DNA from: an uncultured Clostridia bacterium
GTDB taxonomy: Bacteria > Bacillota > Clostridia > TANB77 > CAG-508
Assembly (NCBI GenBank): GCA_949482135.1
Contig: CASYFC010000001.1
Location: forward strand, 62,001-126,000
Direction: 5' to 3'
DNA length: 64,000 nt
Made by a program: the position numbers and the translations under genes
Shown: one piece after another, positions 15,049 through 23,509 of the stretch
Layout of the letters: each line of letters opens with the position of its first letter
Numbering within the stretch: position 1 is the stretch's first letter
Notes under the pieces: model-generated
What the model saw: only the letters and a program-made list of their open reading frames with translations
The model's database searches: none
Told to the model about the DNA's origin: nothing

Positions 15049-15936
15049 ATGGTTGATTTACATATTCATACAACATATTCAGATGGTACTAAAACTGTTA
15101 CAGAAATTTTAAAACAAGCAGAAGATTTAAAACTTGATTATATTTCTATTACAGATCATGATAAATGCCAAGCATATGAAGAAATGAAAAATATTGATGT
15201 AAAGAAATATTTTTCAGGAAAAATTATAAAGGGAATTGAAATAAAATGTTTTTATAAAGGAAGTACAATAGAAGTTTTAGGATACAACTATGATTATGAA
15301 AAAATGAAATCTTGGGTTGATAATTTTTATGCAGATAAGGATAGAAAAATTATAGAAGCTAAGTATTTTAATAAATTATATGATGTATGTGAAAAATTAA
15401 ATTTATCTATGAGTAAAAGAGAAGATATTATATGGAACCCTGAAAATGATTGGGGAGGAAAGACTGTATATGACGAAATAAAAAAACATCCAGAAAATGA
15501 GTCTAAGCTTCCAGAAGATTTATGGAATAATGGAGTTCAAACTTTTTCAAAAAAATATTATTGTAATAAAGAAACAATTTGGTATCTTGATAAATCTGAA
15601 GATTATCCAAGTGTAGAAGAAGCAGTTGAAGCAATAAAAAATGCGGGTGGACTTGTTTTCTTACCACATATATACATATATAAATGGATGAAAGATATTG
15701 AAAAAGAACTTGATGAACTTATGCAAAACTACAGAATAGATGGAATAGAATGTTATCATAGTGATTTTACAGAAGAAAATATAAAACATTTAAATGAATA
15801 TTGTGATAAAAATAAATATTTTAAAAGTGGTGGAAGTGATTATCACGGAGAGAACAAGCCAACAATTAGTTTGGCAATTGGTAAAGGTAATTTAAAAATT
15901 CCAACAGAAATTGTAAAAAAGTGGTTTGAAATTTAG
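15049..15936 (+). CDS. PHP-domain metal-dependent phosphoesterase
   Basis: A 295-residue protein with PHP motifs HIHTTYSDG (residues 5-13), ITDHD near residue 36, GIEIKC, FLPHIY, and GGSDYHGEN near residue 264, which ligate two or three metals. Related proteins hydrolyse nucleoside 3',5'-bisphosphates or oligonucleotides. It starts directly after the zeta-like gene's stop, so it is cotranscribed. Its own stop (TTT GAA ATT TAG) lies in a copy of the REP arm. Confidence 0.85.
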   Translation: MVDLHIHTTYSDGTKTVTEILKQAEDLKLDYISITDHDKCQAYEEMKNIDVKKYFSGKIIKGIEIKCFYKGSTIEVLGYNYDYEKMKSWVDNFYADKDRKIIEAKYFNKLYDVCEKLNLSMSKREDIIWNPENDWGGKTVYDEIKKHPENESKLPEDLWNNGVQTFSKKYYCNKETIWYLDKSEDYPSVEEAVEAIKNAGGLVFLPHIYIYKWMKDIEKELDELMQNYRIDGIECYHSDFTEENIKHLNEYCDKNKYFKSGGSDYHGENKPTISLAIGKGNLKIPTEIVKKWFEI

Positions 15937-15976
15937 GTGAAATTTAGGGAAATTTAGGGACGCTCGAAAAATTTCA
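15928..15976 (+). repeat. REP copy 2 with internal arm duplications
   Basis: GAAATTTAGG recurs three times (15928, 15939, 15949) before the core GGGACGCTCG and the closing arm ATTTCA. The first arm includes the PHP gene stop TAG (15934-15936). Confidence 0.85.
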
Positions 15977-15989
15977 CTTATATAAGTAA

Positions 15990-16018
15990 TTGCTATTTTA
16001 TGTATACTGTGTTATAAT
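15990..16018 (+). promoter_or_regulatory. Promoter of the nucleotidyltransferase-like gene
   Basis: TTGCTA (15990-15995), 17-bp spacer, TATAAT (16013-16018). It starts immediately after REP copy 2. Confidence 0.65.
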
Positions 16019-16093
16019 TGTGAAGATACAATTATTAGCACAGTTTCTTTTTAAGAAACAATTCATTTCCAAAACAATTAGGAGGTAGACAAT

Positions 16094-16780
16094 ATGAACT
16101 GTAGTCCTACATTCGAGTTTTCCTTTGTTTGTGGCAGATATGGCCATGCAGATCTTGGTCATAAACTGCTTATCGAAAAAGGAATTATGCTCAGTCGGAA
16201 AACCTATGTTGGCATAGGCTCAGCTCAAGAAAGAGGAACTCTCAGAAATCCATTCTGTATCGAAACCAGAAAGAGAGTACTCAGAGAAATGTTCGCGGAT
16301 TTATCAGAAGACAGGCTTGTTATTGGGGGAATTAACGATATGTCCAATGAACTCAATAGAAGCACAAGCTGGGGAACATATCTCAAGAATCACCTTATCA
16401 AAGAATTTGGAAGGTTTCCGGATTTGATTTTATATGGGAGAGAAGGCAGTAGGAGCACATGGTTTGAAGAGTCAGATATGGAAAAAACTTCTGAGCTTCT
16501 TGTTCCACGCAGTTTAATTCCTATTTCTGGAACCGAAATTCGAGGAATGCTCTTGATTGATGATGAAGATGCCTGGTGCAGAAATGTTCCAGAGAAGATT
16601 TATTATATGTATCCTGAGCTTCGTGAAGAACTTATGGAAGCACCTATTTATAAAGAAATCCATACGGTTGTCAGTAAATCTGGTAGTTTAGATATGGATA
16701 ACTTTATGAAAGTGTACAAAGTGTATGCAGAGGAGGACAGAAAGAAAAAGGCAAGGCAATTAAAGCAAATGCAGAAATGA
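16094..16780 (+). CDS. Nicotinamide-nucleotide adenylyltransferase-like protein
   Basis: A 228-residue nucleotidyltransferase of the HxGH/SxTxxR fold: GRYGHADLGHKLLI near residue 14 (GRF...GH nucleotide-binding loop) and ISGTEIRGML near residue 149. It resembles NadM/NadR-type NMN adenylyltransferases making NAD+. The N-terminal extension and lysine-rich tail are unusual. RBS AGGAGGT. It is GC-richer than neighbours (CGG Arg at 16196), with its own promoter and a shared convergent terminator. Confidence 0.75.
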   Translation: MNCSPTFEFSFVCGRYGHADLGHKLLIEKGIMLSRKTYVGIGSAQERGTLRNPFCIETRKRVLREMFADLSEDRLVIGGINDMSNELNRSTSWGTYLKNHLIKEFGRFPDLILYGREGSRSTWFEESDMEKTSELLVPRSLIPISGTEIRGMLLIDDEDAWCRNVPEKIYYMYPELREELMEAPIYKEIHTVVSKSGSLDMDNFMKVYKVYAEEDRKKKARQLKQMQK

Positions 16781-16790
16781 ATTAAAGTTT

Positions 16791-16823
16791 AAAAGGGTTC
16801 TACCTGGATGGTAGAACCCTTTT
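16791..16823. terminator. Bidirectional terminator between convergent genes
   Basis: 14-bp stem AAAAGGGTTCTACC (16791-16804) / GGTAGAACCCTTTT (16810-16823), with A and T tracts on either side. It serves the genes ending at 16780 and 16833. Confidence 0.92.
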
Positions 16824-16832
16824 AGTATGCGA

Positions 16833-18869
16833 TTATTTAAAAAAATCCTCGCATGAGATACTTAATAAGAAGTTAATACATGCATTCCAGAAATCATTTT
16901 CGCCCAAAATCTGATATTGAGAAGTTTGTATTTCTGCATCACGGTAGCTGAAGCTATTATAATTATCAAACAGATTATACAAAGTTGTTTGATAACACGG
17001 AACTTTGTTATCAAATACAACTTTGAACAAATCATCTCCAGAAGAATAGGAATAGTCACAATTTCCTTTCATAGGAGAATTTACAGAAATTTTGTTAAAT
17101 CCGTCATCAAAATATGCTCCATAAATTAATCCAGTAGAAACAAAAGGAATTCTTGTTTTAGGTTGTTCATCATCATTATAACCAAAAGGATAATGAGTTG
17201 AAAAACTGAAATTTGATGTTTCTACTCTTGTTTCTTTAATACAATCAAGAACTTTCTGATAGATTGTATCATCATCAATTTCAATCATTTGATAATTTTC
17301 TTTTTTTCCTTCTGTTTTTATAACAAAGTCTGAAAAAACATCTTTCCAAAAGTTCCTGCCAATGTATTTATCTCTAGGAATAGGCTTAGAACTATAAGCA
17401 CTACTGAAATTCAATACATTTCTTTTAAACATAGGATTTGAGGAATCTTGTAAAAACAAATCGATTTCTTCTTCACTAACAGGTTTGAAAATACTAATAT
17501 CGATGTCTTTAATACTAAAAGCTGGCAGATAAACCACAGTAGAATAATCACTGTAGGTATATGCCAAGTAGCTTCCAGATACCTTAATTAAATACAACTT
17601 TCCCTTATAAGTGACAGAATATATAGCGGTTTGAATAAATTGTTTACCATTATATTCAAGGCTATAATCACTAATCTGCTCAAAGTGCAAACTCTTATAT
17701 ACGTTTTCTGTATTTACTTTAAAATGCTCTACATAAATTCCTTTAAAAGAATCTTTAAGCATTGGGAAGTCATAGAAAGAACTGCAAATACAGGAATTTT
17801 CCCAAATAACTTTTGCAAGCTCAGACATACCATTTTCACCAAACTTTTTTCTGTAAAAAACTTTATAGCGCAAGGAATTTTTTTCAATTTCTTCTTTTAC
17901 TGTTTCAAAAACAATTATATCAGAAGAAATATTACCAAAGGTTATTTTTTGCTCTTTTTCGGTTTCAGTTAAACTGAACTGCGCCTTTACTTTTTTCTCA
18001 GGATGCTCAGAAAAATACAATACAATTTCATACATCAGAAGCTTTTCAGATGTTTCAAAAATACCAGAATATTTGTAATTAACTTTAACTTCTGTCTGAA
18101 CAGTAATTAAATCATCAGAATATCCCAAAAACGCAGTTTCGATTTTCACTTTGGAATTTGAAGGAACATGAGAACCTTTGTATTGCTCTAAAAGGATATC
18201 CAAAAGCTGTTTGGGCAGCAGATGAATATCTGAGATTGGAACATCTTCAAAAACAGAACTATCACTTTGAGAAGTAATAGAAAATATTCTATTTTTAGAA
18301 GATTTTGCATTAAATGTTTTGTTACTCAGTAATAGCATTGCACCAGAAACACTTGGAGTAAATGTAGATGTTTTCATTAATTTGCAATCAGAATAATTAT
18401 CATAGTAAAAAATTTCACTTTTGGTATTAACAAAGGCATATGTGAATAAATCAGTTCTGCCTTTATTATAATAGAGCCGAATGTGCTTAAAGTGATATTT
18501 CACAAAGATGATAAAAGCGTTTTTCTGATTAATGTAGTACTCTACATATACAATATTTGCTCCAGAAGTAGAAGCATTGAGATTTGTGTGAAATTTTTCT
18601 AAAGTAATACCAGATTTTTTTAAAAAATCTGTATTTAGTTTGTAATACCAAAAATCAACACTAGGTCCGATATGTTCGTCTTGTTTCAGCATAACAGTTC
18701 CATCAGATTCAAATAAATCTTTTTTAGAAGAAGTCTTAAAAAGATTGGCAAAATCCTGTTTCTGTTTTTCTTTTTTCTCCTTTTCTTGACTAACTAATTT
18801 TTTTGCTCGTAACTGGTTTTGCAAAAAATTGCTTTTTTGCAAAGGTGTAACTTCTTTTTTTGTACTCAT
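16833..18869 (-). CDS. Large hypothetical protein (678 residues)
   Basis: Start ATG 18869 is chosen for AAGGAGG at 18875-18881; the frame is open 22 codons further up but that part looks noncoding. The head is Lys/Glu/Gln-rich and coiled (to about residue 50). The rest is a Tyr/Phe/Ser/Asp-rich, beta-dominated soluble chain without signal peptide or membrane segment. Many YSDD- and SSD-like turns suggest repeated beta units, but I find no exact repeat. GC-richer class, with CGG Arg in HIRLYY. Not recognised. Confidence 0.7.
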   Translation of the reverse strand: MSTKKEVTPLQKSNFLQNQLRAKKLVSQEKEKKEKQKQDFANLFKTSSKKDLFESDGTVMLKQDEHIGPSVDFWYYKLNTDFLKKSGITLEKFHTNLNASTSGANIVYVEYYINQKNAFIIFVKYHFKHIRLYYNKGRTDLFTYAFVNTKSEIFYYDNYSDCKLMKTSTFTPSVSGAMLLLSNKTFNAKSSKNRIFSITSQSDSSVFEDVPISDIHLLPKQLLDILLEQYKGSHVPSNSKVKIETAFLGYSDDLITVQTEVKVNYKYSGIFETSEKLLMYEIVLYFSEHPEKKVKAQFSLTETEKEQKITFGNISSDIIVFETVKEEIEKNSLRYKVFYRKKFGENGMSELAKVIWENSCICSSFYDFPMLKDSFKGIYVEHFKVNTENVYKSLHFEQISDYSLEYNGKQFIQTAIYSVTYKGKLYLIKVSGSYLAYTYSDYSTVVYLPAFSIKDIDISIFKPVSEEEIDLFLQDSSNPMFKRNVLNFSSAYSSKPIPRDKYIGRNFWKDVFSDFVIKTEGKKENYQMIEIDDDTIYQKVLDCIKETRVETSNFSFSTHYPFGYNDDEQPKTRIPFVSTGLIYGAYFDDGFNKISVNSPMKGNCDYSYSSGDDLFKVVFDNKVPCYQTTLYNLFDNYNSFSYRDAEIQTSQYQILGENDFWNACINFLLSISCEDFFK

Positions 18870-19169
18870 AAAAACCTCCTTCTTAATTTGAAACAAAGGT
18901 ATAATCAATACATTGAAGTTAAATAAGTATATCATATTATGTATACAAAAACAATATAAAATTCGCGAACCTTTGAAAAGTTTCAGTTTGGAAATTTAGG
19001 GGAAATTTAGGGAAATTTAGGGACGCTCGAAAAGTTTCATTTAAAATAGGTAGCTTCTGTGAAATTTAGGGACGTTTGAAAAGTTTCATTTTGAACGTAT
19101 GGTCAATTGGTTGACGAGGTTATATAGGAATGATAATCTAGTATCATAAACTATGTTAGGAGGTAACAA
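18870..19169. other. 300-bp intergenic region with a REP cluster
   Basis: Contains the divergent promoter area of the 678-residue gene (TATACT-like -10 reading leftward near 18933) and REP copies 3-4. No gene is seen. Confidence 0.6.
18967..19088 (+). repeat. REP cluster 3 (two full copies and one half copy)
   Basis: Half copy 18967-18985, a full copy with triplicated GAAATTTAGG arm 18991-19039, and a full copy 19060-19088 with core GGGACGTTTG. All are in the same orientation. Confidence 0.85.
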
Positions 19170-20225
19170 ATGAAAGGTATTAGATTAGGAAATAAAATAT
19201 CAAAATATCCAATTATTCAAGGAGGAATGGGAGTTGGTGTTTCTCTACATAAGTTGGCTGGAACAGTGAGTAAAGAAGGTGGTATAGGGATAATCTCAAC
19301 TGCAGATATTGGATACAAAGAAAATGATTTTAATACAAATCCAAAAGAAGCAAATTTAAGAGCAATAAAAAAAGAAATAGATTCAGCAAGAGATATTGCA
19401 GGTAATGACAAAATACTAGGAGTTAATATCATGGTTGCAATGAATTCATATAAAGAAATTGTAGAAGAATGCGTAAAAAATAAAATTGATTTAATTATTT
19501 CAGGTGCAGGAATACCAAAAGATTTACCAGAATATGTAAAAGGAAGTAAAACAAAAATTGCTCCAATTGTATCATCACTTAGATGTTGCATATTGATTGT
19601 TAAACATTGGATAAAAAAATATAATTATGTTCCAGATATGATTGTTATAGAAGGACCAGAGGCTGGTGGACATTTAGGTTTTAAAAAAGAAGAATTGTTA
19701 GAAAATACTAATCAAAAATTAGAAGAAATTGTTCCAGAAGTAGTGGAATATGTAAAGGGAATTGAAAAAGAATATAACAAAAGTATTCCAGTTATTGCTG
19801 CTGGTGGAATATGGGATAACAAGGACATTTTGAAATATTTAAATTTAGGTGCAAGTGGAGTGCAAATGGCAACAAGATTTGTTGCAACAAATGAGTGTGA
19901 TGCATCAGAAGAATTTAAAAATGCATATATTAAAGCTAAAAAGGAAGATATAAAAATAATAAATAGTCCTGTAGGAATGCCTGGAAGAGCTATTTATAAT
20001 AATTTTATAAAACAAACAGAAAACGAAAGAAGTAAAATATCAAAATGTTATAATTGTATTAAAACATGTGATGTAGCTAGCACACCATATTGTATCACAA
20101 AAGCATTAATAAATGCAGTAGAAGGAAATATGGATAATGCACTTGTGTTTTGTGGTAGTAATGTAGATAAAGTAAAAGAAATAGTATCAGTTCATAATTT
20201 AATGAAAGAATTATTTGAAATTTAG
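19170..20225 (+). CDS. Nitronate monooxygenase / FabK-like flavoenzyme
   Basis: A 351-residue TIM-barrel flavoprotein of the 2-nitropropane dioxygenase/FabK family: PIIQGGMGVGVS near residue 14, IEGPEAGGHLG near residue 163, AAGGIWD near residue 210 and GVQMATRFVAT near residue 230, the FMN phosphate-binding loops. A late Cys cluster (KCYNCIKTCD) is as in the clostridial branch. It acts on nitronates or as a trans-2-enoyl-ACP reductase; sequence alone does not decide. RBS AGGAGGT. Its final codons GAA ATT TAG lie in REP copy 4. Confidence 0.85.
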   Translation: MKGIRLGNKISKYPIIQGGMGVGVSLHKLAGTVSKEGGIGIISTADIGYKENDFNTNPKEANLRAIKKEIDSARDIAGNDKILGVNIMVAMNSYKEIVEECVKNKIDLIISGAGIPKDLPEYVKGSKTKIAPIVSSLRCCILIVKHWIKKYNYVPDMIVIEGPEAGGHLGFKKEELLENTNQKLEEIVPEVVEYVKGIEKEYNKSIPVIAAGGIWDNKDILKYLNLGASGVQMATRFVATNECDASEEFKNAYIKAKKEDIKIINSPVGMPGRAIYNNFIKQTENERSKISKCYNCIKTCDVASTPYCITKALINAVEGNMDNALVFCGSNVDKVKEIVSVHNLMKELFEI

Positions 20226-20244
20226 GGACGCTCGAAAAATTTCA
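20216..20244 (+). repeat. REP copy 4, left flank of the transposase
   Basis: A full 29-bp copy, arms TGAAATTT / AAATTTCA. It includes the stop codon of the preceding gene (20223-20225). Confidence 0.9.
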
Positions 20245-20256
20245 CTTGAAATTCTC

Positions 20257-20284
20257 TTGATAAATTCTAAAAAGAGTGTATAAT
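20257..20284 (+). promoter_or_regulatory. Promoter of the REP-associated transposase
   Basis: TTGATA (20257-20262), 16-bp spacer, TATAAT (20279-20284). Confidence 0.65.
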
Positions 20285-20331
20285 ATTATAAATTAAAGGG
20301 GGCAAATATAATGTAAAAGGAGAGAATGCTT

Positions 20332-21093
20332 ATGCCCCGAAAAGCTCGAAAAGATATATTTAGTAAATTTTTACATATTATGGTACAAGGTATAAACAAA
20401 GAATATATCTTTAACAAGGAAGAAGAAATCAAAAAATATTTCAAATTTTTATCAGAAAGTACAAAAGAATTTAATGTGAAAATAGTTGCATATTGTATAA
20501 TGAATAATCATGTACATTTATTAGTTTTTTGTAAAAATATAGAAGAAATCTCTAAATTTATGAAAAATACTAATACTAAATATGGTATATATTACAATAA
20601 AACTCATGATAGATGTGGCTACGTTTTTAGAAATAGGTATAGAGCAGAAGAAACCTATACGCAAGCTCATTTACTTAGTTGTATAAATTACATTCATAAC
20701 AATCCAGTAAAAGCTGGTATGTGTAAAAATAAATGGGATTATAACTTTTCTAGTTATAATGATTATTTACTACAAAAGCGATTTATTACTAGTGAATTAA
20801 TTAAAGAATGCTTTATAAACTATGGGATTCCTTATGAAAGAGTAATAAATAATCAGTGTGAGTCTTACAAATTTATTGAAGAAAAATTTGATGAAAAAAT
20901 TAAAGAAAATGTTATAAAAGATTTTTTAGAAAATGGAAATATAAGTTTTGAAGAATTAAGAAATGATAAACTAGCATTAAGGAAACTAATTTTAGAACTA
21001 TATCTAGATTATAATTTTACTCAAAAAGATATTGGTGAAAGTTTGAAAATTAATAAAATAAAAGTAAATAGAATAATTAGAAATGAAATTTAG
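20332..21093 (+). CDS. REP-associated tyrosine transposase (RAYT, Y1/HUH family)
   Basis: A 253-residue single-strand DNA transposase. It has the HUH motif in NNHVHLLVF (near residue 62), an RNRYRAEE segment, and the catalytic-Tyr motif YIHNNPVKAG (near residue 120) diagnostic of TnpA-REP proteins. A C-terminal extension ends in an HTH (TQKDIGESLKINKIKVNRI) that may bind the repeats. ATG 20332 (MPRKARK, typical start) is preferred over 20326 on RBS spacing (AAGGAG 20317). It is flanked by REP copies in inverted orientation. Intact, and the likely source of the window's REP elements. Confidence 0.93.
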   Translation: MPRKARKDIFSKFLHIMVQGINKEYIFNKEEEIKKYFKFLSESTKEFNVKIVAYCIMNNHVHLLVFCKNIEEISKFMKNTNTKYGIYYNKTHDRCGYVFRNRYRAEETYTQAHLLSCINYIHNNPVKAGMCKNKWDYNFSSYNDYLLQKRFITSELIKECFINYGIPYERVINNQCESYKFIEEKFDEKIKENVIKDFLENGNISFEELRNDKLALRKLILELYLDYNFTQKDIGESLKINKIKVNRIIRNEI

Positions 21094-21112
21094 AGATGCT
21101 TCTTAAATTTTA
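21084..21112 (+). repeat. Diverged REP copy 5, containing the transposase stop
   Basis: TGAAATTTAG, then a degenerate core (AGATGCTTC) and AAATTTTA. It supplies the TAG at 21091-21093. Confidence 0.65.
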
Positions 21113-21123
21113 TTCAAAAACAT

Positions 21124-21162
21124 AAAAGGTCATGAACTAGAGTTTTATTCATGACCTTTTTG
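21124..21162 (+). terminator. Terminator of the transposase gene
   Basis: 13-bp stem AAAAGGTCATGAA (21124-21136) / TTCATGACCTTTT (21148-21160). Confidence 0.9.
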
Positions 21163-21205
21163 CTGAGCATAAGAAAATACATAAATAATAGTTATATTTT
21201 TTAAC

Positions 21206-21234
21206 TGAAATTTTTCGAGCGTCCCTAAATTCCA
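21206..21234 (-). repeat. REP copy 6, right flank of the transposase (inverted)
   Basis: TGAAATTTTTCGAGCGTCCC followed by an arm with one mismatch (AATTCCA). It faces copy 4 across the transposase gene. Confidence 0.9.
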
Positions 21235-21244
21235 TAAAAAGATA

Positions 21245-21287
21245 TTGACATTTATATCACAACTGTGTATACTGTATATGTACAGTA
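21245..21287 (+). promoter_or_regulatory. Promoter and operator of the GntR/ABC operon
   Basis: Near-consensus TTGACA (21245-21250), 17-bp spacer, TATACT (21268-21273). The inverted repeat TACTGTA-TATG-TACAGTA (21270-21287) overlaps the -10, a fitting GntR dimer site for autorepression. Confidence 0.75.
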
Positions 21288-21362
21288 TGATGATAGTAAA
21301 TTTCTAACAAGTCGACATTAGATATTTGCTATATATGAAATAAAGAAAGGAGCTACATAGTA

Positions 21363-21737
21363 TTGAATATAATAATAAGTAATTCAAGTAATAAGCCAAT
21401 TTATGAACAAATTAAGAATCAAATTAAAAATAAAATTGTTTCAAATGAACTAAAAACAGGAGAGCAATTACCATCAATACGAAATTTGGCCAAAGATTTA
21501 AGAATAAGTGTAATAACAACAAAAAATGCCTATGAAGAACTTGAAAGAGAAGGCTATGTAGAAACTATTCCTGGAAAAGGAGTATATGTTGCAAATAAAA
21601 ATACAGAACTTATAAGAGAAGAACAATTACAAAAAATTGAGGATTTAATGGATACTGCAGTATCTATTGCCAGAATAAGTAATATTTCTAAAGAGGAAGT
21701 AGAAAATATTTTAGATATTTTATATGAAGAAAAATAA
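21363..21737 (+). CDS. GntR-family repressor, YtrA type
   Basis: A 124-residue protein: winged-helix domain (about residues 10-75) with PIYEQIKNQIKN, GEQLPSIRNLAKDLRIS and GKGVYVAN, plus the short C-terminal dimerisation tail of the YtrA subfamily. TTG start with AAAGGAGC upstream. It heads an operon with an ABC ATPase and permease and presumably binds the palindrome at 21270. The YtrA family often responds to envelope stress. Confidence 0.9.
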   Translation: MNIIISNSSNKPIYEQIKNQIKNKIVSNELKTGEQLPSIRNLAKDLRISVITTKNAYEELEREGYVETIPGKGVYVANKNTELIREEQLQKIEDLMDTAVSIARISNISKEEVENILDILYEEK

Positions 21738-21759
21738 TTTCATAAGAAAGGAAACATTA

Positions 21760-22617
21760 ATGGAAAACATATTAGAAATTACAAATTTAAATAAAAAATA
21801 TAAAGATTTTGAATTAAAAAACATTAATATTAAACTACCAAAAGGTATGATAATGGGGCTAATTGGAGAAAACGGAGCAGGAAAAAGTACAACTATAAAA
21901 TCTGTTTTGAATGTAATTAATACAAATTCTGGAGAAATTAAAATATTCGGAAAAGATAATAAAAAATTTGAAAAAGAAATTAAAGAAGATATAGGAGTTG
22001 TCTTAGATGACAGCTTTTTATCTGAGTATTTAACACCAAACGATATAAATAAAATAATGAAAAATATATACAAAAATTGGGACGAAAAATTATATTTTAA
22101 ATATATTGAAGATTTTAAATTACCAAAAGACAAAACTTCAAAAGAATTTTCAAGTGGTATGAAGATGAAATTAAAAATTGCTACAAGTCTTTCTCATCAT
22201 CCAAAGTTACTAATACTTGATGAACCAACTTCTGGACTAGATCCAGTAGCAAGAGCTGAAATATTAGACATTTTTCAAGATTTTATACAAGATGAAGAAC
22301 ATGGAATCTTTGTGTCAAGCCATATTACTTCAGATTTAGAGCACATTGCAGATTATATTACATTTATTAATAATGGAGAAATTATACTTGCAAAAACAAG
22401 AGATGAATTATTAGAAAATTATGGTATTGTAAAATGCTCTGAAGAAGAGTTTAAGAAATTAGATAAAAATGATTTTGTAAAATTTAAAAAGAGCAAATAT
22501 GAATATGATGTTTTAGTAGAAAACAAATATGAATTTAGAAAAAAATACGATATTGAAGTTATAGATAAAGCCACAATAGATGATATAATGCTTATTTATA
22601 TAAAGGGGGAAAAATAG
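21760..22617 (+). CDS. ABC transporter ATP-binding protein (YtrB-like)
   Basis: A 285-residue ATPase: Walker A GENGAGKST, Q-loop region DIGVVLDD, signature FSSGMKMKL, Walker B LLILDEPTSGLD and a switch His in VSSHI. ATG 21760 (RBS GAAAGGA) is chosen over the overlapping 21724. It is followed with no gap by the permease (stop TAG then ATG at 22618). Predicted to power export of an envelope-active compound. Confidence 0.92.
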   Translation: MENILEITNLNKKYKDFELKNINIKLPKGMIMGLIGENGAGKSTTIKSVLNVINTNSGEIKIFGKDNKKFEKEIKEDIGVVLDDSFLSEYLTPNDINKIMKNIYKNWDEKLYFKYIEDFKLPKDKTSKEFSSGMKMKLKIATSLSHHPKLLILDEPTSGLDPVARAEILDIFQDFIQDEEHGIFVSSHITSDLEHIADYITFINNGEIILAKTRDELLENYGIVKCSEEEFKKLDKNDFVKFKKSKYEYDVLVENKYEFRKKYDIEVIDKATIDDIMLIYIKGEK

Positions 22618-23286
22618 ATGAAAGGGTTAATAATAAAAGATTTATTGCAATTAAAAAGTTATTTAAAAACTTTAATTGTATTTATGTTTATTTTTATTTG
22701 TGTGTCATTAGAGCCTAAAAATACTAGTGTTGATGAAATACTTACAATTATGATGACTCTTGGACTAGGAATGTTTGGTATTGCTACATTTACCTATGAT
22801 GAAATGGCTAAAGCTAATAAATATATATTAACATTTCCACTTAATAAAAAAGAAGTTGTACTTTCAAAATATATTTTACAAATTGTTTTAACAATTACAG
22901 GAGCAGTTTTAGGAATGGCTTTAACAATTATTATTTCTTTAGTGCTTAATAAAGGCATACCTAATTTTATAGATTTAATATCAACTGCATTGGGAGGAAT
23001 ACTTGGAATTGGCCTTGTAGAATCAATTCAAATACCTTGTATTTATAAAGTGGGAGCAGAAAAAGGAAGAATTTATATGTTTATATTAACAATAGTAGCT
23101 GCTTTCGGTGTTGGCGCAATTGTTATGTTAGGAGAAAAAATTGCTAGTAATTTTTCTGTTAACTTAGACTCTATAAATAATGTATTAGAAACATTCTTTC
23201 CAATTGTATTATTAGGTTTAATATTCCTTGAATATTTTATATCATACAAAATTTCTTATAAAATATATTCAAAAAAAGAATTCTAG
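22618..23286 (+). CDS. ABC-2-type permease
   Basis: A 222-residue integral membrane protein with about six helices and the MKGLIIKDLLQLKSYLK N-terminal amphipathic segment of YtrC/ABC-2 permeases. Coupled to the ATPase gene (adjacent stop and start). Substrate unknown. The operon ends in a REP pair 9 bp downstream. Confidence 0.85.
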   Translation: MKGLIIKDLLQLKSYLKTLIVFMFIFICVSLEPKNTSVDEILTIMMTLGLGMFGIATFTYDEMAKANKYILTFPLNKKEVVLSKYILQIVLTITGAVLGMALTIIISLVLNKGIPNFIDLISTALGGILGIGLVESIQIPCIYKVGAEKGRIYMFILTIVAAFGVGAIVMLGEKIASNFSVNLDSINNVLETFFPIVLLGLIFLEYFISYKISYKIYSKKEF

Positions 23287-23294
23287 TTTAAAAA

Positions 23295-23386
23295 TGAAAT
23301 TTAGGGACGCTCAAAAAGTTTCACAAAATGTTAAGATTTATCTGTTACATATGACGGTGAAACTTTTTGAGCGTCCCTAAATTTCA
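23295..23386. repeat. REP pair 7 (inverted)
   Basis: 23295-23323 forward and 23358-23386 reverse are exact 29-bp inverses (core GGGACGCTCA). A large hairpin with a 34-base loop, in the position of a terminator. Confidence 0.92.
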
Positions 23387-23509
23387 TTTTTCCAAAGAAG
23401 CTTAAATTTAATTGATATTTCTTTATTTTTATGATAATATGTAAACATCAATTTGATGGAGAAATAATAAATGGATTTAGAAAAAATAATAATACAAAGA
23501 GGTACAAAT

